Part shown: piece after piece, positions 17,410 through 25,557 of the stretch
Position numbering within the stretch: position 1 is the first letter of the stretch
Layout of the letters: every line of letters starts with the position of its first letter
From: Candidatus Paracaedibacter symbiosus
GTDB lineage: Bacteria; Pseudomonadota; Alphaproteobacteria; Paracaedibacterales; Paracaedibacteraceae
Assembly (NCBI RefSeq): GCF_000757605.1
Contig: NZ_JQAK01000001.1
Coordinates: forward strand, 1,254,958 to 1,289,172
Direction: 5' to 3'
Length of the DNA: 34,215 nt
Notes under the pieces: model-generated
Seen by the model: the letters and a program-made list of their open reading frames with translations, nothing else
What the model was told of the DNA's origin: nothing
Databases searched by the model: none
Position numbers and translations under genes: made by a program

Positions 17410-18834
17410 TTAATGAGATACAATAGCTTGCGCGCATTCTAATGCGGATATAATAGCACCCTGGATCCATCCTTGAAAAGTTGAGCAATGTTCACCGGCG
17501 AAAAAAATTCGACCCTCGGGCTGAATAGTACTCTTATATAATTGAAAAAGAAAATTAGATTTTGGATTTATTTCTGTTGCTTGAGGCCCTTTAGCTTTAC
17601 CAAAAACAGAGTCATAATCGGACCACATAAAACTAAACCCGCCTTTGGACCATTTATATTTATCCCAGGCAATACTAGTGCTATCAAGTATCATACCGCT
17701 TTCATATATTTCTTTGTGGAACAAACCAAGAGTTTTCTGTGCCAGCGCAATTCTTTTGTCATGGGTTAAGTTAGACAAGTGGCTTGCGTTGTTACCCGCT
17801 GTATAGTTTAGGAGTACTCCTGGTCCATCAGGCGTTGAAGGATAATATATTTTCCTTACAATCCCATCAGTGATAGATACTCCCCCTCGTATATTATAAT
17901 TGCTCTCCCAAAATCTACGCTTACAAAGCAGTAAAATCTTACAAGCATTTATATATTTTAATTGATGAATTGCTTCTAGTTTTTTTGAGCTAAAGTTTTT
18001 TAAACTCATATTGCGCATAGATGAAAAGGGTAGGGTGCAGATAAGATAGTCACAACTCAGGGTTTCATACTTATCTCCCTGAAGGATAGTTATTTCTGCT
18101 TTATTATTTAAATTACTGATTTGGCATACTTCAGTATTATATAAAATATGGGAGCTTAATTGGTCTGCTATCTTTAAAGGTAATTGGTCCATCCCTCTTT
18201 CTATATAAAAAAATTTGTTGCTAAGTGTTTTGATAAGAGTCTTTAGGATTGAATTAATTGATGGATTCTTGCGCCCTAGTGTTTGTGCAAATTCTTCCAT
18301 TACTTTTATAAAAACAGGGTAATCTTTTTTCTGTAAAAGATCAATATCCTGTGTATCAATAGCGTTAATCAATTTAGCTATTTCTTCTGGTACAAAAGTA
18401 CTTATAATTCCTTTTAAAATATGGATTCTTTGATTGTTTATAAAGTTAGGGTCTAAAAAATCTTTAATTGTCAAAGCATTTTGCTTTATGCTTAAAAAGC
18501 TATTTTCATTCTCGAGCACATCAATAAAAGGCTTCATTTTTTCATTCAATTGAAATTCATGGATATAGTGAAGAGTATACTCATGGGACAAAGGAAAACG
18601 CATTGCTCCTAATTCACCATAAGGTGCATCTTTTGCATTACCAAACCTATATGTAAATATGCGCCCACCTACCCGATGACTAGCCTCGAGCAGAGTAACC
18701 TTGTGTCCTAATTTTTTTAATTCATATCCTGCTATTAACCCAGCTATTCCAGCACCAATAATATAAATGTGCTTTTTTATGCCTTTATCTTTTTCTTTCA
18801 ATATTCTTAGCTGGTTTTGTACTTTAGGATACAT
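17410..18834 (-). CDS. FAD-dependent amine/L-amino-acid oxidase family protein
   Basis: 474 residues. The dinucleotide-binding motif IYIIGAGIAGLIAGYEL (about 23-39) and the following EASHRVGGRI are typical of the monoamine oxidase/L-amino-acid oxidase family. GELGAMRFP resembles the substrate-side motif of L-amino-acid oxidases. The C-terminal FAD motif GRIFFAGEHCSTFQGWIQGA (about 446-465) is complete. No signal peptide is seen, so it is probably cytoplasmic. It would oxidise an amine or amino acid to an imine, releasing peroxide; the substrate is unknown. It is divergent from the exporter gene at 19108, sharing a 270-bp AT-rich region. No good ribosome binding site precedes the chosen ATG, so a start slightly downstream is possible. 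Confidence 0.85.
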   Translation of the reverse strand: MYPKVQNQLRILKEKDKGIKKHIYIIGAGIAGLIAGYELKKLGHKVTLLEASHRVGGRIFTYRFGNAKDAPYGELGAMRFPLSHEYTLHYIHEFQLNEKMKPFIDVLENENSFLSIKQNALTIKDFLDPNFINNQRIHILKGIISTFVPEEIAKLINAIDTQDIDLLQKKDYPVFIKVMEEFAQTLGRKNPSINSILKTLIKTLSNKFFYIERGMDQLPLKIADQLSSHILYNTEVCQISNLNNKAEITILQGDKYETLSCDYLICTLPFSSMRNMSLKNFSSKKLEAIHQLKYINACKILLLCKRRFWESNYNIRGGVSITDGIVRKIYYPSTPDGPGVLLNYTAGNNASHLSNLTHDKRIALAQKTLGLFHKEIYESGMILDSTSIAWDKYKWSKGGFSFMWSDYDSVFGKAKGPQATEINPKSNFLFQLYKSTIQPEGRIFFAGEHCSTFQGWIQGAIISALECAQAIVSH

Positions 18835-19107
18835 AATTTTATGATGATTAATTTAAATATTTATAGATTCAAAATTTTTTAGGTTTTCATAGTAAGGATT
18901 AGCTTACTAAGTAGTTTATTTTTGTCTATGATAAACAGTTTCTTTCTTAACTTACCCTATAACTTTTTGTAGCACTCTACCATTTTTAATAGTTTTTTTA
19001 CCAATTTTAATGATATCTACAATATAATAAAATAAATGGCTAAGTCACTATATATTAGTGGAGAAATTCAATATCTCAACTTTCATCCATATTTAGAGCT
19101 TAAATTC
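18835..19107. promoter_or_regulatory. Divergent intergenic region with a dyad
   Basis: This AT-rich spacer separates the amine oxidase (minus) and exporter (plus) and must hold both promoters. A perfect dyad TAGTAAG gattag CTTACTA lies at 18890-18909 and could be a repressor site. No confident -35/-10 pair was picked. Confidence 0.35.
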
Positions 19108-20294
19108 ATGGCTACGTATTATTCCCCCTGGTCACTTATTCCTGTTTTATGCTTTCTATCAGCTTTAAGTATTTTTTCGATTCATTTTTATCTTCCTTCC
19201 TTACCTACAATTGGGAAAGTGTTGAATGTTCCTGAAGAATCTGTTCGGTTAACTCTTTCAATGTTTTTTTTGGGAGCTTCTATTGGGAACTTCTTTCTAG
19301 GGCCTGTTTCAGATAGGATGGGACGCCTTATAGTTGCAAAAGGAGGAATTTTACTTTTCATCTTTGCTAGTTTTTTATGTGCTCACTCTCAAACTCTCTT
19401 GGCTCTCCAAATAGGATTATTTTTTCAAGGGTTTGCTTGCAGTGCAGGATCTTTGATTGCAAGGTCTGTTGGGCGAGATCTTTACGAAGGTCCTTACCTC
19501 ACCTATTTTTCTGCTACCATTATGATGATTGTTTCCCTTTCTCCAGGTATCGCTCCCACTTTAGGGGGAGTTATAGAATGTTATTTTGGCTGGCAAAAAA
19601 AGTTTTACTTTCTCATGCTTTTTGGAGTTGCAATTGCATTGTTGATTTGGTTGCGGCTCCCAGAAACATTAGAGACCAGCAAAAGGCAAGCGCAAAAATT
19701 TGCTTTTTTTAAAAATTATTCATCCTTTTTTCAAAATTCTTATTGTCGAGTATTATGCTTTATCATTGGAATGCAAATGAGTGCTATATTTTGTTATGTT
19801 ACGCTTTCTCCCTCCTTGTTCATTTCATTTTTCGCATGGTCTCCTCAAGAATATGGGTATGTAGGAATTTCAGGTGCTTTAGGTAATCTAATAGGCTTTG
19901 GCTTTGCCCGCCATATGTCAAGTCGTTTACATTTTCATCATGGCATTTTAATTGGAACTCTATCATGCTTTTTTTAAGTTGTATTTATGTATATTTTTGT
20001 CTCGCCTTTCAAGAAAATCCGTATTTAATAATTTTCTATAATTTTTTGTTTTATAGTGCTTCTGCTTTAGCTCTTGCAAATGCATCAGCTGCTGCTTTGA
20101 ATGCTTTTCCTCTCATGGCCGGAACATCTTCTGCTATTATAGGCATGGTACAAATTGGCTCGGGTCTCCTTGGAAGTTCTTTAGCAAGTGTATTACCTAC
20201 TTCTCCATTAATATTAGGAACAGTTTTAGGGGCTCTAAGCTTACTAAGCGTACTTGCTGGTATTCTTGTAAGAGGAAAAGAGCCAAACTTGTAA
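19108..20294 (+). CDS. MFS drug exporter of the Bcr/CflA type (frameshift at T7 run)
   Basis: Two frames (to 19977 and from 19965) give one protein of about 395 residues when one T is added to the run at 19969-19975, joining ...IGTLSCFF to LSCIYVYFCLAF. The first half has the MFS motif A region GPVSDRMGRLIVAKGG and the family stretch SPGIAPTLGGVIECYFGW. About 12 hydrophobic segments are present in the joined protein. I start at ATG 19108 (MATYYSPWSLI); the open frame extends upstream to 19036. Family members expel drugs or small peptides by proton antiport. The break is probably a pyrosequencing undercall. It lies just upstream of the micro-ORF region on the same strand. Confidence 0.8.
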
Positions 20295-20362
20295 AATTTT
20301 GGTAAAATTTATTAATTCTTTTATTTTCTTATACTTTTTTTGTTTAATTAATCAATCTGTAG

Positions 20363-20391
20363 TTGACGCAATTTTTTTCGATCGGTATAAC
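20363..20391 (+). promoter_or_regulatory. Consensus-like sigma70 promoter
   Basis: TTGACG (20363-20368) and TATAAC (20386-20391) are separated by exactly 17 bases. Transcription would begin near 20397, at the start of the first dyad and 57 bases before the first micro-ORF. This is the clearest promoter in the window. Confidence 0.7.
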
Positions 20392-20395
20392 TATT

Positions 20396-20420
20396 TATGG
20401 TAGCAGAAATTACTACCATA
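20396..20420 (+). promoter_or_regulatory. Dyad at the transcription start, copy 1
   Basis: TATGGTAG and CTACCATA form an 8-bp inverted repeat around nine bases. Its position at the predicted start site suits either an operator or a 5' stabilising hairpin in the mRNA. A close copy occurs at 20511-20533. Confidence 0.55.
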
Positions 20421-20453
20421 GTCAAACTATAAAAAAAGAAAAAGGAGGATCTT

Positions 20454-20510
20454 ATGATTCGTCAAACAAATAGCCGCCTTTACGCTAAAACCTTACAGTA
20501 TGGTGATTAA
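20454..20510 (+). CDS. Micro-ORF 1, 18-residue peptide
   Basis: ATG at 20454 to TAA at 20508-20510 encodes MIRQTNSRLYAKTLQYGD. The SD AAAGGAGG (20441-20448) with a five-base spacer is the strongest ribosome binding site in the window. The peptide is polar and basic with two tyrosines and no hydrophobic stretch, so it is not a membrane toxin. It could be a precursor of a small modified peptide or a regulatory leader peptide. I know no family. The duplicate with a silent third-position change supports translation. Confidence 0.55.
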   Translation: MIRQTNSRLYAKTLQYGD

Positions 20511-20533
20511 TTGGTAGTAGAAATTACTACCAT
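20511..20533 (+). promoter_or_regulatory. Dyad before micro-ORF 2, copy 2
   Basis: TGGTAGTA gaaat TACTACCA forms a perfect 8-bp stem (20512-20519 with 20525-20532). No -35/-10 precedes it, so it probably acts in the RNA or as a second operator. Relative to copy 1 it gains one base pair (TA for CA). Confidence 0.5.
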
Positions 20534-20567
20534 AATTAAACCATAAAAAAAGAAAAAGGAGGATCTT

Positions 20568-20618
20568 ATGATTCGTCAAACAAATAGCCGTCTTTACGGT
20601 AAAACCTTAGGTTACTAA
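20568..20618 (+). CDS. Micro-ORF 2, 16-residue peptide
   Basis: ATG at 20568 to TAA at 20616-20618 encodes MIRQTNSRLYGKTLGY, identical to micro-ORF 1 over the first ten residues and at KTL. It has the same SD AAAGGAGG (20555-20562) and five-base spacing. Its last codons lie inside a perfect 9-bp hairpin, so translation to the stop would melt that structure. Function unknown; see micro-ORF 1. Confidence 0.55.
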   Translation: MIRQTNSRLYGKTLGY

Positions 20619-20623
20619 GGTTT
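20602..20623 (+). promoter_or_regulatory. Hairpin overlapping the end of micro-ORF 2
   Basis: AAACCTTAG gtta CTAAGGTTT is a perfect 9-bp stem with a four-base loop that includes the last codons and the stop of micro-ORF 2. A ribosome finishing the peptide would open it. This resembles an attenuator geometry. Confidence 0.5.
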
Positions 20624-20629
20624 AAGTTG

Positions 20630-20658
20630 TTCGTGGTGAAGCAATACTTCACCACGAA
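20630..20658 (+). terminator. Terminator-like hairpin before the M29-like gene
   Basis: TTCGTGGTGAAG and CTTCACCACGAA form a perfect 12-bp stem around CAATA, followed by TTTAT. It lies 12 bases after the micro-ORF 2 stop and 44 before the next gene. It could end a short micro-ORF transcript or work as an attenuator for the downstream gene. Confidence 0.6.
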
Positions 20659-20701
20659 TTTATCATGTTCTAAACTGGTTATATGTTTAAAAGAAAAAAC
20701 C

Positions 20702-21745
20702 ATGCAACAAATTCAAATAAATCCTCATTTGTACAAACAGTTTGGCGAAAATAAAGGCTGTCATTTTAGGCTTCTTACAAATAGCCAACTCAAAGATTCT
20801 TTCACCATAAATAAAGGTGATTACGAAAGTGCAGAATTAAGTCTCTTTGATACTGCAAAAGACTTTAAGCAAATTGTTCTATCTTTGCCAAGGCCTATTC
20901 ATATTCTTATTATTTCTCCTTATTGTATGACTGAATTTCCTCGTGATGAGGAAATGGGAGAGGATTACAAGTTAATGACTTTGCCGTGTAGTTCCAGCGA
21001 GATAGATCTAGAAAGCATAAGATATTATTTAGAAGTGATGGAACGCACAGATTTGGATGCTCAAAAGGAATGGTCTAATAATTTTTTTGCAGTTGCAGAG
21101 AAGAGCAAGCATCTAAAGTTTGTTGATACTGAAACAAAAACAGAAGCGACATTTTATCATATGTCCGATGAGTACGAATGGTTTGAGCAGTTAGGCATGA
21201 TCCCATGGGGAGGGCAGCAATTTGTTCCTTCTGGTGAGATAAGTGTCTTCTCACTTTTTCATAACCCTCCTGGCGCTGTTAAAAACATAAATATTACTGG
21301 CGAAATCACTTTTTCAGGGTATTCTATTGTAAACTCTGGAAACCCCTCTTTCCTCGAACAAGACAGAGAACGGATCTACAATAAACTTTCTTCGCTAATG
21401 AAAGGAAAAATAATTTTTGAGATTCAAGAGGGCCGCTTAAACCCAAAAGCAGTTCATTGTGACAAAGAAGCTCAAGAAGCTTATGATATTTTACAAAGTT
21501 TATTTGAAGTAGATTCCCGGTACAATCTTTTATGGGAAATTGGCTTTGGAGCAAATACAAATATGGAAGCTTTGCAAGCGAATAGAACACCAAATGAAGT
21601 TTACGGTCATCGTAATGGCTGCATACATTGGGGCTTAGGACTTACTCCTCGAACTCAGTATCATCTTGATATAATTTGTCCTAATACTATTGTAATGGAT
21701 GATCAAGGCACTATTATTACTGGTGGAGATAAAAAAAAACTCTAA
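20702..21745 (+). CDS. M29 aminopeptidase/NicX-fold metalloprotein
   Basis: 347 residues from ATG 20702. The open frame extends to a TTG at 20627, but that start lies inside a terminator-like hairpin. The C-terminal half has the pattern of M29 aminopeptidases and the related 2,5-dihydroxypyridine dioxygenase: PSGEI (E179), WEIGFGANTN (E279), GCIHWGLGL (H309), and QYHLDI (H321, D323), i.e. a complete metal-ligand set. The N-terminal half (IHILIISPYCMTEFPRDEE) is less familiar. The enzyme probably binds one or two divalent metals and acts on a small peptide or aromatic compound; the substrate is unknown. It follows the two micro-ORFs on the same strand, and they are an attractive but unproven partner. 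Confidence 0.6.
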   Translation: MQQIQINPHLYKQFGENKGCHFRLLTNSQLKDSFTINKGDYESAELSLFDTAKDFKQIVLSLPRPIHILIISPYCMTEFPRDEEMGEDYKLMTLPCSSSEIDLESIRYYLEVMERTDLDAQKEWSNNFFAVAEKSKHLKFVDTETKTEATFYHMSDEYEWFEQLGMIPWGGQQFVPSGEISVFSLFHNPPGAVKNINITGEITFSGYSIVNSGNPSFLEQDRERIYNKLSSLMKGKIIFEIQEGRLNPKAVHCDKEAQEAYDILQSLFEVDSRYNLLWEIGFGANTNMEALQANRTPNEVYGHRNGCIHWGLGLTPRTQYHLDIICPNTIVMDDQGTIITGGDKKKL

Positions 21746-21808
21746 AGCGAACTGCCGCTAAAGGTTGCCCTTGCATTACTTAAAACTTTAACCGCACAGC
21801 GTAAATCT

Positions 21809-21858
21809 CGGGGGCTTGCCCCCGTGATGGATAGCGTCTAAAAGTGGGCAAAGCCCAC
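21809..21858 (+). repeat. Left-end stem-loops of a second IS200-type element
   Basis: CGGGGGC tt GCCCCCG (21809-21824) and GTGGGC aaa GCCCAC (21844-21858) are hairpins typical of IS200/IS605 left ends, 20 bp before the transposase ATG. Confidence 0.65.
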
Positions 21859-21877
21859 ATTAAGACATTGTCCCTCT

Positions 21878-22231
21878 ATGAAGTTGCAAAGAAATAACCA
21901 TCATGTTTTTCGAATTATGTATCATTTTGTTTGGGTCCCAAAATACCGACGTAAAGTATTTGAGGAACCATATCGTAGTACTCTAAAAAATATTATTGAG
22001 AAAATTGGTTATGATTATAATATTGAAATTGTTGAAATTGAAGTTCCAATTGGCCATATTCACATGGTTGTGAGGTTAGAACCTAATGTTTCCCCCTCTG
22101 ATATTATGCAAATCATTAAAAGTATTTCAGCAAAACAATTTTTTAGACTTCATCCAGAAATTAAAAAACGATATTTTTGGGGCGGTAAATTATGGACACA
22201 GAGTTATTTTGTAGAAACTATAGTTAATTGA
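21878..22231 (+). pseudogene. tnpA: IS200/IS605 Y1 transposase, 3' truncated
   Basis: 117 residues with YHFVWVPKYRRKVFEEPY and the HUH motif GHIHMVVRLEP, ending KLWTQSYFVETIVN then stop. Full-length relatives continue through the helix with the catalytic tyrosine. Here homology stops at the ETI position, where the flank of an IS630-type element begins. The insertion removed the active-site tyrosine and the right end, so this copy is dead. It is only distantly similar to the copy at 7977. Confidence 0.85.
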
Positions 22232-22241
22232 GTTAATATAT

Positions 22242-23057
22242 TTACACAGAAAAAGCGGAATTGATAGTGTCTGCAAGAGATAAGAAAGTTTTGAGGAAAC
22301 CTCTGATCTTAGCTTTGAGATTGGCCCAGAAAGTTTCGATAGGGTTAAGATCTGGTGAATAAGGCGGCAAAAAGAGTAATATGCAGCTAGCATTTTCAAT
22401 GAGAGTCTTTGTTTTTTCAGATTTATGGAAGGTAGCATTCTCTAGGATAACAATTTGCCCTGGTTTCAAAACCGGGATCAAACAGGTTTCGAGCCAAAAG
22501 TTAAAAAGATCTGTATGGCAAGTACCTTGAAAACAAAAGGGAGCCAAGATTTCTGAACCACATTTGGCAGCAACAAAACTCTCACGAGCATACCGTTTTC
22601 CTGAGATTTCGCCAAAAACTTTAGTGCCTCTTGGAGCATACCCGAAAGATTGGTATACATAAGAATCGATACCGCTTTCATCAACATAAACCAAGTTTTC
22701 TTTACTGAAGGAGGCTATCTGCTCCAAAAATGTTGAACGCTTAGCATCAGCCCGTTCTTTGTAGAATGTTGTCTTTTTTTTCGTGTTATTTTAGGCGCTT
22801 TAAAGCACGCCAAATTCCAGAAGGGCTTATTTGAAAATGCATCGCGTAATCTTCAAGCATTCTATCCGGGCGGGCTTCAACATAAGCCAAAAGAGCCTCG
22901 GGATTAAGTTTTCTCCATGTTCGAGGCTTCAAATCTGGCCTTTTTAAACTCCCAGTTTCTTGTTTTAGAGATAACCAACTATCGATGGTTGGCCGATAAT
23001 TCAAGTTTTGAGTTAAAATTAATTTTATATGAGACGCTTCATGAAATAAAATGAGTT
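22242..23057 (-). pseudogene. IS630 family transposase, two frames
   Basis: The first frame (about 23057-22786) has the helix-turn-helix region YRPTIDSWLSLKQETGSLKR and ends WRALKRLK. The second frame (from about 22790 to 22242) continues ITRKKKTTFYKERADAKRST into the DDE_3 core: VYVDESGID (first D), IVILENATFHKS (second acidic residue, E where relatives have D), and FLPPYSPDLNPIETFW (E). The frames join at an A4 run (22789-22792) needing one more A; IS630 elements can also use programmed frameshifting. The N-terminus lacks a clear start. It interrupts the IS200 copy on its left. Confidence 0.8.
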
Positions 23058-23127
23058 ATTCACCTCAAACGCTATAGCTTAATTTATGTATAAGCTAAAT
23101 AGCTAATCTGAATGTACGGTGTAAGAG

Positions 23128-24435
23128 TTGAGCGCCTTTTCTTCCCTGAATCGTTCTCAAAAAGAAGCAATTGGCTTACTGCAAGTAGGAACTTTTCTCG
23201 AATACTTTGATCTTATGCTTTATGTGCATATGGCTGTTCTCCTTAACGAGCTTTTCTTTCCAAAAACAGATCCCCATACTACAGCTCTCCTTTCAGCTTT
23301 TGCTTTTTGCTCAACCTTTGTTTTAAGACCATTTGGGGCTCTGATTTTTGGGTGGATTGGAGATAATATTGGCAGAAAGACTACTGTTATTATCACTACC
23401 CTGTTTATGTCTGTTTCTTGCATGGTTATGGCCAACCTTCCCATCTATGCGCAAATTGGTATCACGGCAACTTGGACTGTAACTTTATGCCGTATCATTC
23501 AAGGGTTATCTTCAATGGGAGAAATTATGGGAGCGCAGATCTATGTCACAGAGATTACAAAACCTCCTGCTCAATACATTGCTGTCTCCTTTGTCAGTAT
23601 TGCCTCAGCTTTTGGATCTATGGCTGCTTTAGGTATTGCTTCTTTGGTTACCCATTTTCAGTTTAATTGGCGCCTTGCGTTTTGGATGGGGGCTGCCATT
23701 GCTGTTATCGGTTCTGTTGCGCGGATAAGACTCAGAGAAACCCCCGAATTTATTAAAATGAAAATAAGAAAAATAAAAAAGCAACAAGAAAACACCTGGG
23801 ATAAAAACTTAGAAGATACATGGGGGAAGTGGAGAACGTCTGCTGCCTATTTCTTTGTTTTTTGTGGATGGCCATTAACTTTTTATATCAGTTATATGTA
23901 TTTTAACCCCACGTTGAAAGAGCTTTGTCATTATACATCGGAAGATATGATTTTTCATAACTTCCTATTATCGATTACTTTATGTGTCTCAAGTATTTCG
24001 TGGACTTGTTTAGCTACTAAAATGCATCCCATAAAAATTACAAAGTTAAAGGGGAGAATCGGATTTGTCTCAGCACTGGTACTGCCGTTCCTTATCTCGG
24101 TTGCCAATACTCCTTTATCAATCTTTGCCATTCAGGTTCTTTTGCTAAATTTTACTTTAGGAGAAACACCCTCTTTTGCGATTTTTATTAAACATTTTCC
24201 CACCCTCAAACGTTTTACTCTCACGAGTTTTCTTTATGCATTAACGCGGGCTATGATGTATATTGTCACCTCTTTTGGGTTAGTCTACTTGACTGGATCT
24301 CTGGGACATTGGGGAATCTGGGTTGTTATGATTCCTGTGACTACGGGTTTTTTATGGGGAATTCATCATTTTGAAAAGCTGGAAAATCTGAATAAAACTT
24401 TGAACATGAAGCACTCGACCTTAAAGACTGCGTGA
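23128..24435 (+). CDS. MFS metabolite:proton symporter (ProP/MHS-like)
   Basis: 435 residues with about 12 hydrophobic segments. Family signs are the N-terminal GLLQVGTFLEYFDLMLYVHM, the motif FGWIGDNIGRKTTVI between helices 2 and 3, RIIQGLSSMGEIMGAQIYVT around helix 4, and RLRETPEF after helix 6. MHS-family members import compatible solutes or dicarboxylates with protons, and expanded ProP-like sets are common in obligate intracellular bacteria. The start is a TTG, directly after an in-frame stop at 23122-23124; no ATG is available before conserved sequence. No strong ribosome binding site is visible. Confidence 0.85.
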   Translation: MSAFSSLNRSQKEAIGLLQVGTFLEYFDLMLYVHMAVLLNELFFPKTDPHTTALLSAFAFCSTFVLRPFGALIFGWIGDNIGRKTTVIITTLFMSVSCMVMANLPIYAQIGITATWTVTLCRIIQGLSSMGEIMGAQIYVTEITKPPAQYIAVSFVSIASAFGSMAALGIASLVTHFQFNWRLAFWMGAAIAVIGSVARIRLRETPEFIKMKIRKIKKQQENTWDKNLEDTWGKWRTSAAYFFVFCGWPLTFYISYMYFNPTLKELCHYTSEDMIFHNFLLSITLCVSSISWTCLATKMHPIKITKLKGRIGFVSALVLPFLISVANTPLSIFAIQVLLLNFTLGETPSFAIFIKHFPTLKRFTLTSFLYALTRAMMYIVTSFGLVYLTGSLGHWGIWVVMIPVTTGFLWGIHHFEKLENLNKTLNMKHSTLKTA

Positions 24436-24564
24436 GAGTTTCACTTTCATGACTTCTCACACAGCCCCTAAGGATTTATTCCCTGATCAAGAAATCAATA
24501 ATAGATAAAAAGTCTTTCATCAGGTTTATTAAAAGTAATATCCCTCCTTGAAATCTCACTATTT

Positions 24565-25034
24565 CTAAAGAGTTCTCTGATTTTGTAGCTGCTGTTGTTG
24601 AATAGATCGCTGTTCAATAAATTGGAGGCGTTGTTGCTCTTGCTTAGCTTCAATGCTTATTTTTTCAACAAAGGGTGAAGCGGAAAAAGAAGAATCTTTA
24701 AGTGGATCCTTGATCATTTCTTTGATAAGAAGTGTTTTAGCAGCTGCAATAATATTTTCACTTTTTGGATCGGTTTCTTCCCCTTTAACACCAGCTAATG
24801 AAGTAACACCTTTTATGAATGATGGTTGATTTGAGTCAATCTGGGACGCTTGTTTGTGGATGAATTCTTTTATCTGACCATGATAATTGGGTAGCAGGTT
24901 GACTAAACGAATGGCTTCTTGCCCCAGGATAGAAGTAAAAGTAGAATCCATCGTGGGATTGGGAAGCGAAATATTAAAAGCAGCTTTAGCGGCAGCATTA
25001 TTCCAGTTCTCACGGAAAGCGCTTGCAGCTTCGA
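24565..25034 (-). pseudogene. C-terminal part of an unrecognised protein cut by a Tn3 fragment
   Basis: The frame is open from the Tn3 junction near 25034 to the stop at 24565, about 155 residues. It begins IEAASAFRENWNNAAAKAAF, is alanine- and glutamine-rich, and ends with a Q-rich segment (RSIQQQQLQNQRTL). Coiled-coil character is likely at the C-terminus. No catalytic motif or family was recognised. The 5' part of the gene is missing. Confidence 0.45.
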
Positions 25035-25040
25035 TGCTCT

Positions 25041-25397
25041 GATGTCAATGGTCGCATTGAACGCACCATTTTTATCCTTACCTGGATTAGCTCCAGTGAT
25101 ATGCAACGCCGCGCACAAATGGGCCTCAATAAAGGAGAAGCACATCATGCGTTGAAACGTGCTCTGAACTTCAATCGCAGAGGTGAAATCTCTGATCATA
25201 CATCAGAAAACCAGCATCTGCGTATGATGTATCTAAACTTGTTAGCAGCAATAATTATCTACTGGAATACCAAACACCTAGGCAGCATTATTCATGATAT
25301 GAAACAGCAGGGAATAATCACACTACCAGAACAGCTGGCACATCTCTCACCTCTCGGATGGGAGCACATCATCCTCACAGGGTTTTATAAATGGTGA
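25041..25397 (+). pseudogene. tnpA: Tn3 family transposase TnpA, C-terminal fragment
   Basis: About 115 residues match the end of Tn3-type TnpA: NGRIERTIFILTWI, RRAQMGLNKGEAHHALKRAL, LNLLAAIIIYWNTKHLG and HLSPLGWEHIILTGFYKW. The catalytic glutamate lies in the NKGEAHHAL region. The other 850 or so residues are absent and no resolvase or terminal repeat is seen, so this is a rearranged remnant. Confidence 0.9.
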
Positions 25398-25401
25398 AAA
25401 C

Positions 25402-25557
25402 AACTTAAACCCTAATTCCTGCACTTTCCCGCAAACTACCCCTAAACAATTGAAAGGACGTAAAACAGCAGCATCAAAACTCCTCATTAAAATTGCTGAG
25501 AAGCAACCGGGGATGTTTGTTCACTGGGGAATATCCATGATGAGAGATTTTGCTTGA
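25402..25557 (+). pseudogene. Unrecognised ORF fragment ending in the IS inverted repeat
   Basis: The open frame contains PKQLKGRKTAASKLLIKIAE then KQPGMFVHWGISMMRDFA. Its stop codon TGA (25555-25557) is provided by the inverted repeat of the adjacent IS5-type element. The composition looks protein-coding, but no family was recognised. Confidence 0.3.

Larger units (their letters stand above)
20396..20609 (+). repeat. Two tandem copies of a hairpin/SD/micro-ORF unit (period 114 bp)
   Basis: Unit 1 runs from 20396 and unit 2 from about 20510. They share the dyad, the A-rich spacer, the SD sequence AAAGGAGG and the first ten codons of the micro-ORF almost base for base. The differences include one silent CGC to CGT change. 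Similarity ends after the codons AAA ACC TTA. Confidence 0.9.

Noticed and set aside
20454-20618. Micro-ORFs as type I toxins
   Set aside because: The peptides are polar and basic without a hydrophobic segment, and no antisense RNA promoter was evident.
20627-20701. TTG start extending the M29-like protein by 25 residues
   Set aside because: The extension is read through a perfect 12-bp terminator-like hairpin, has no ribosome binding site, and the family-like sequence begins after ATG 20702.
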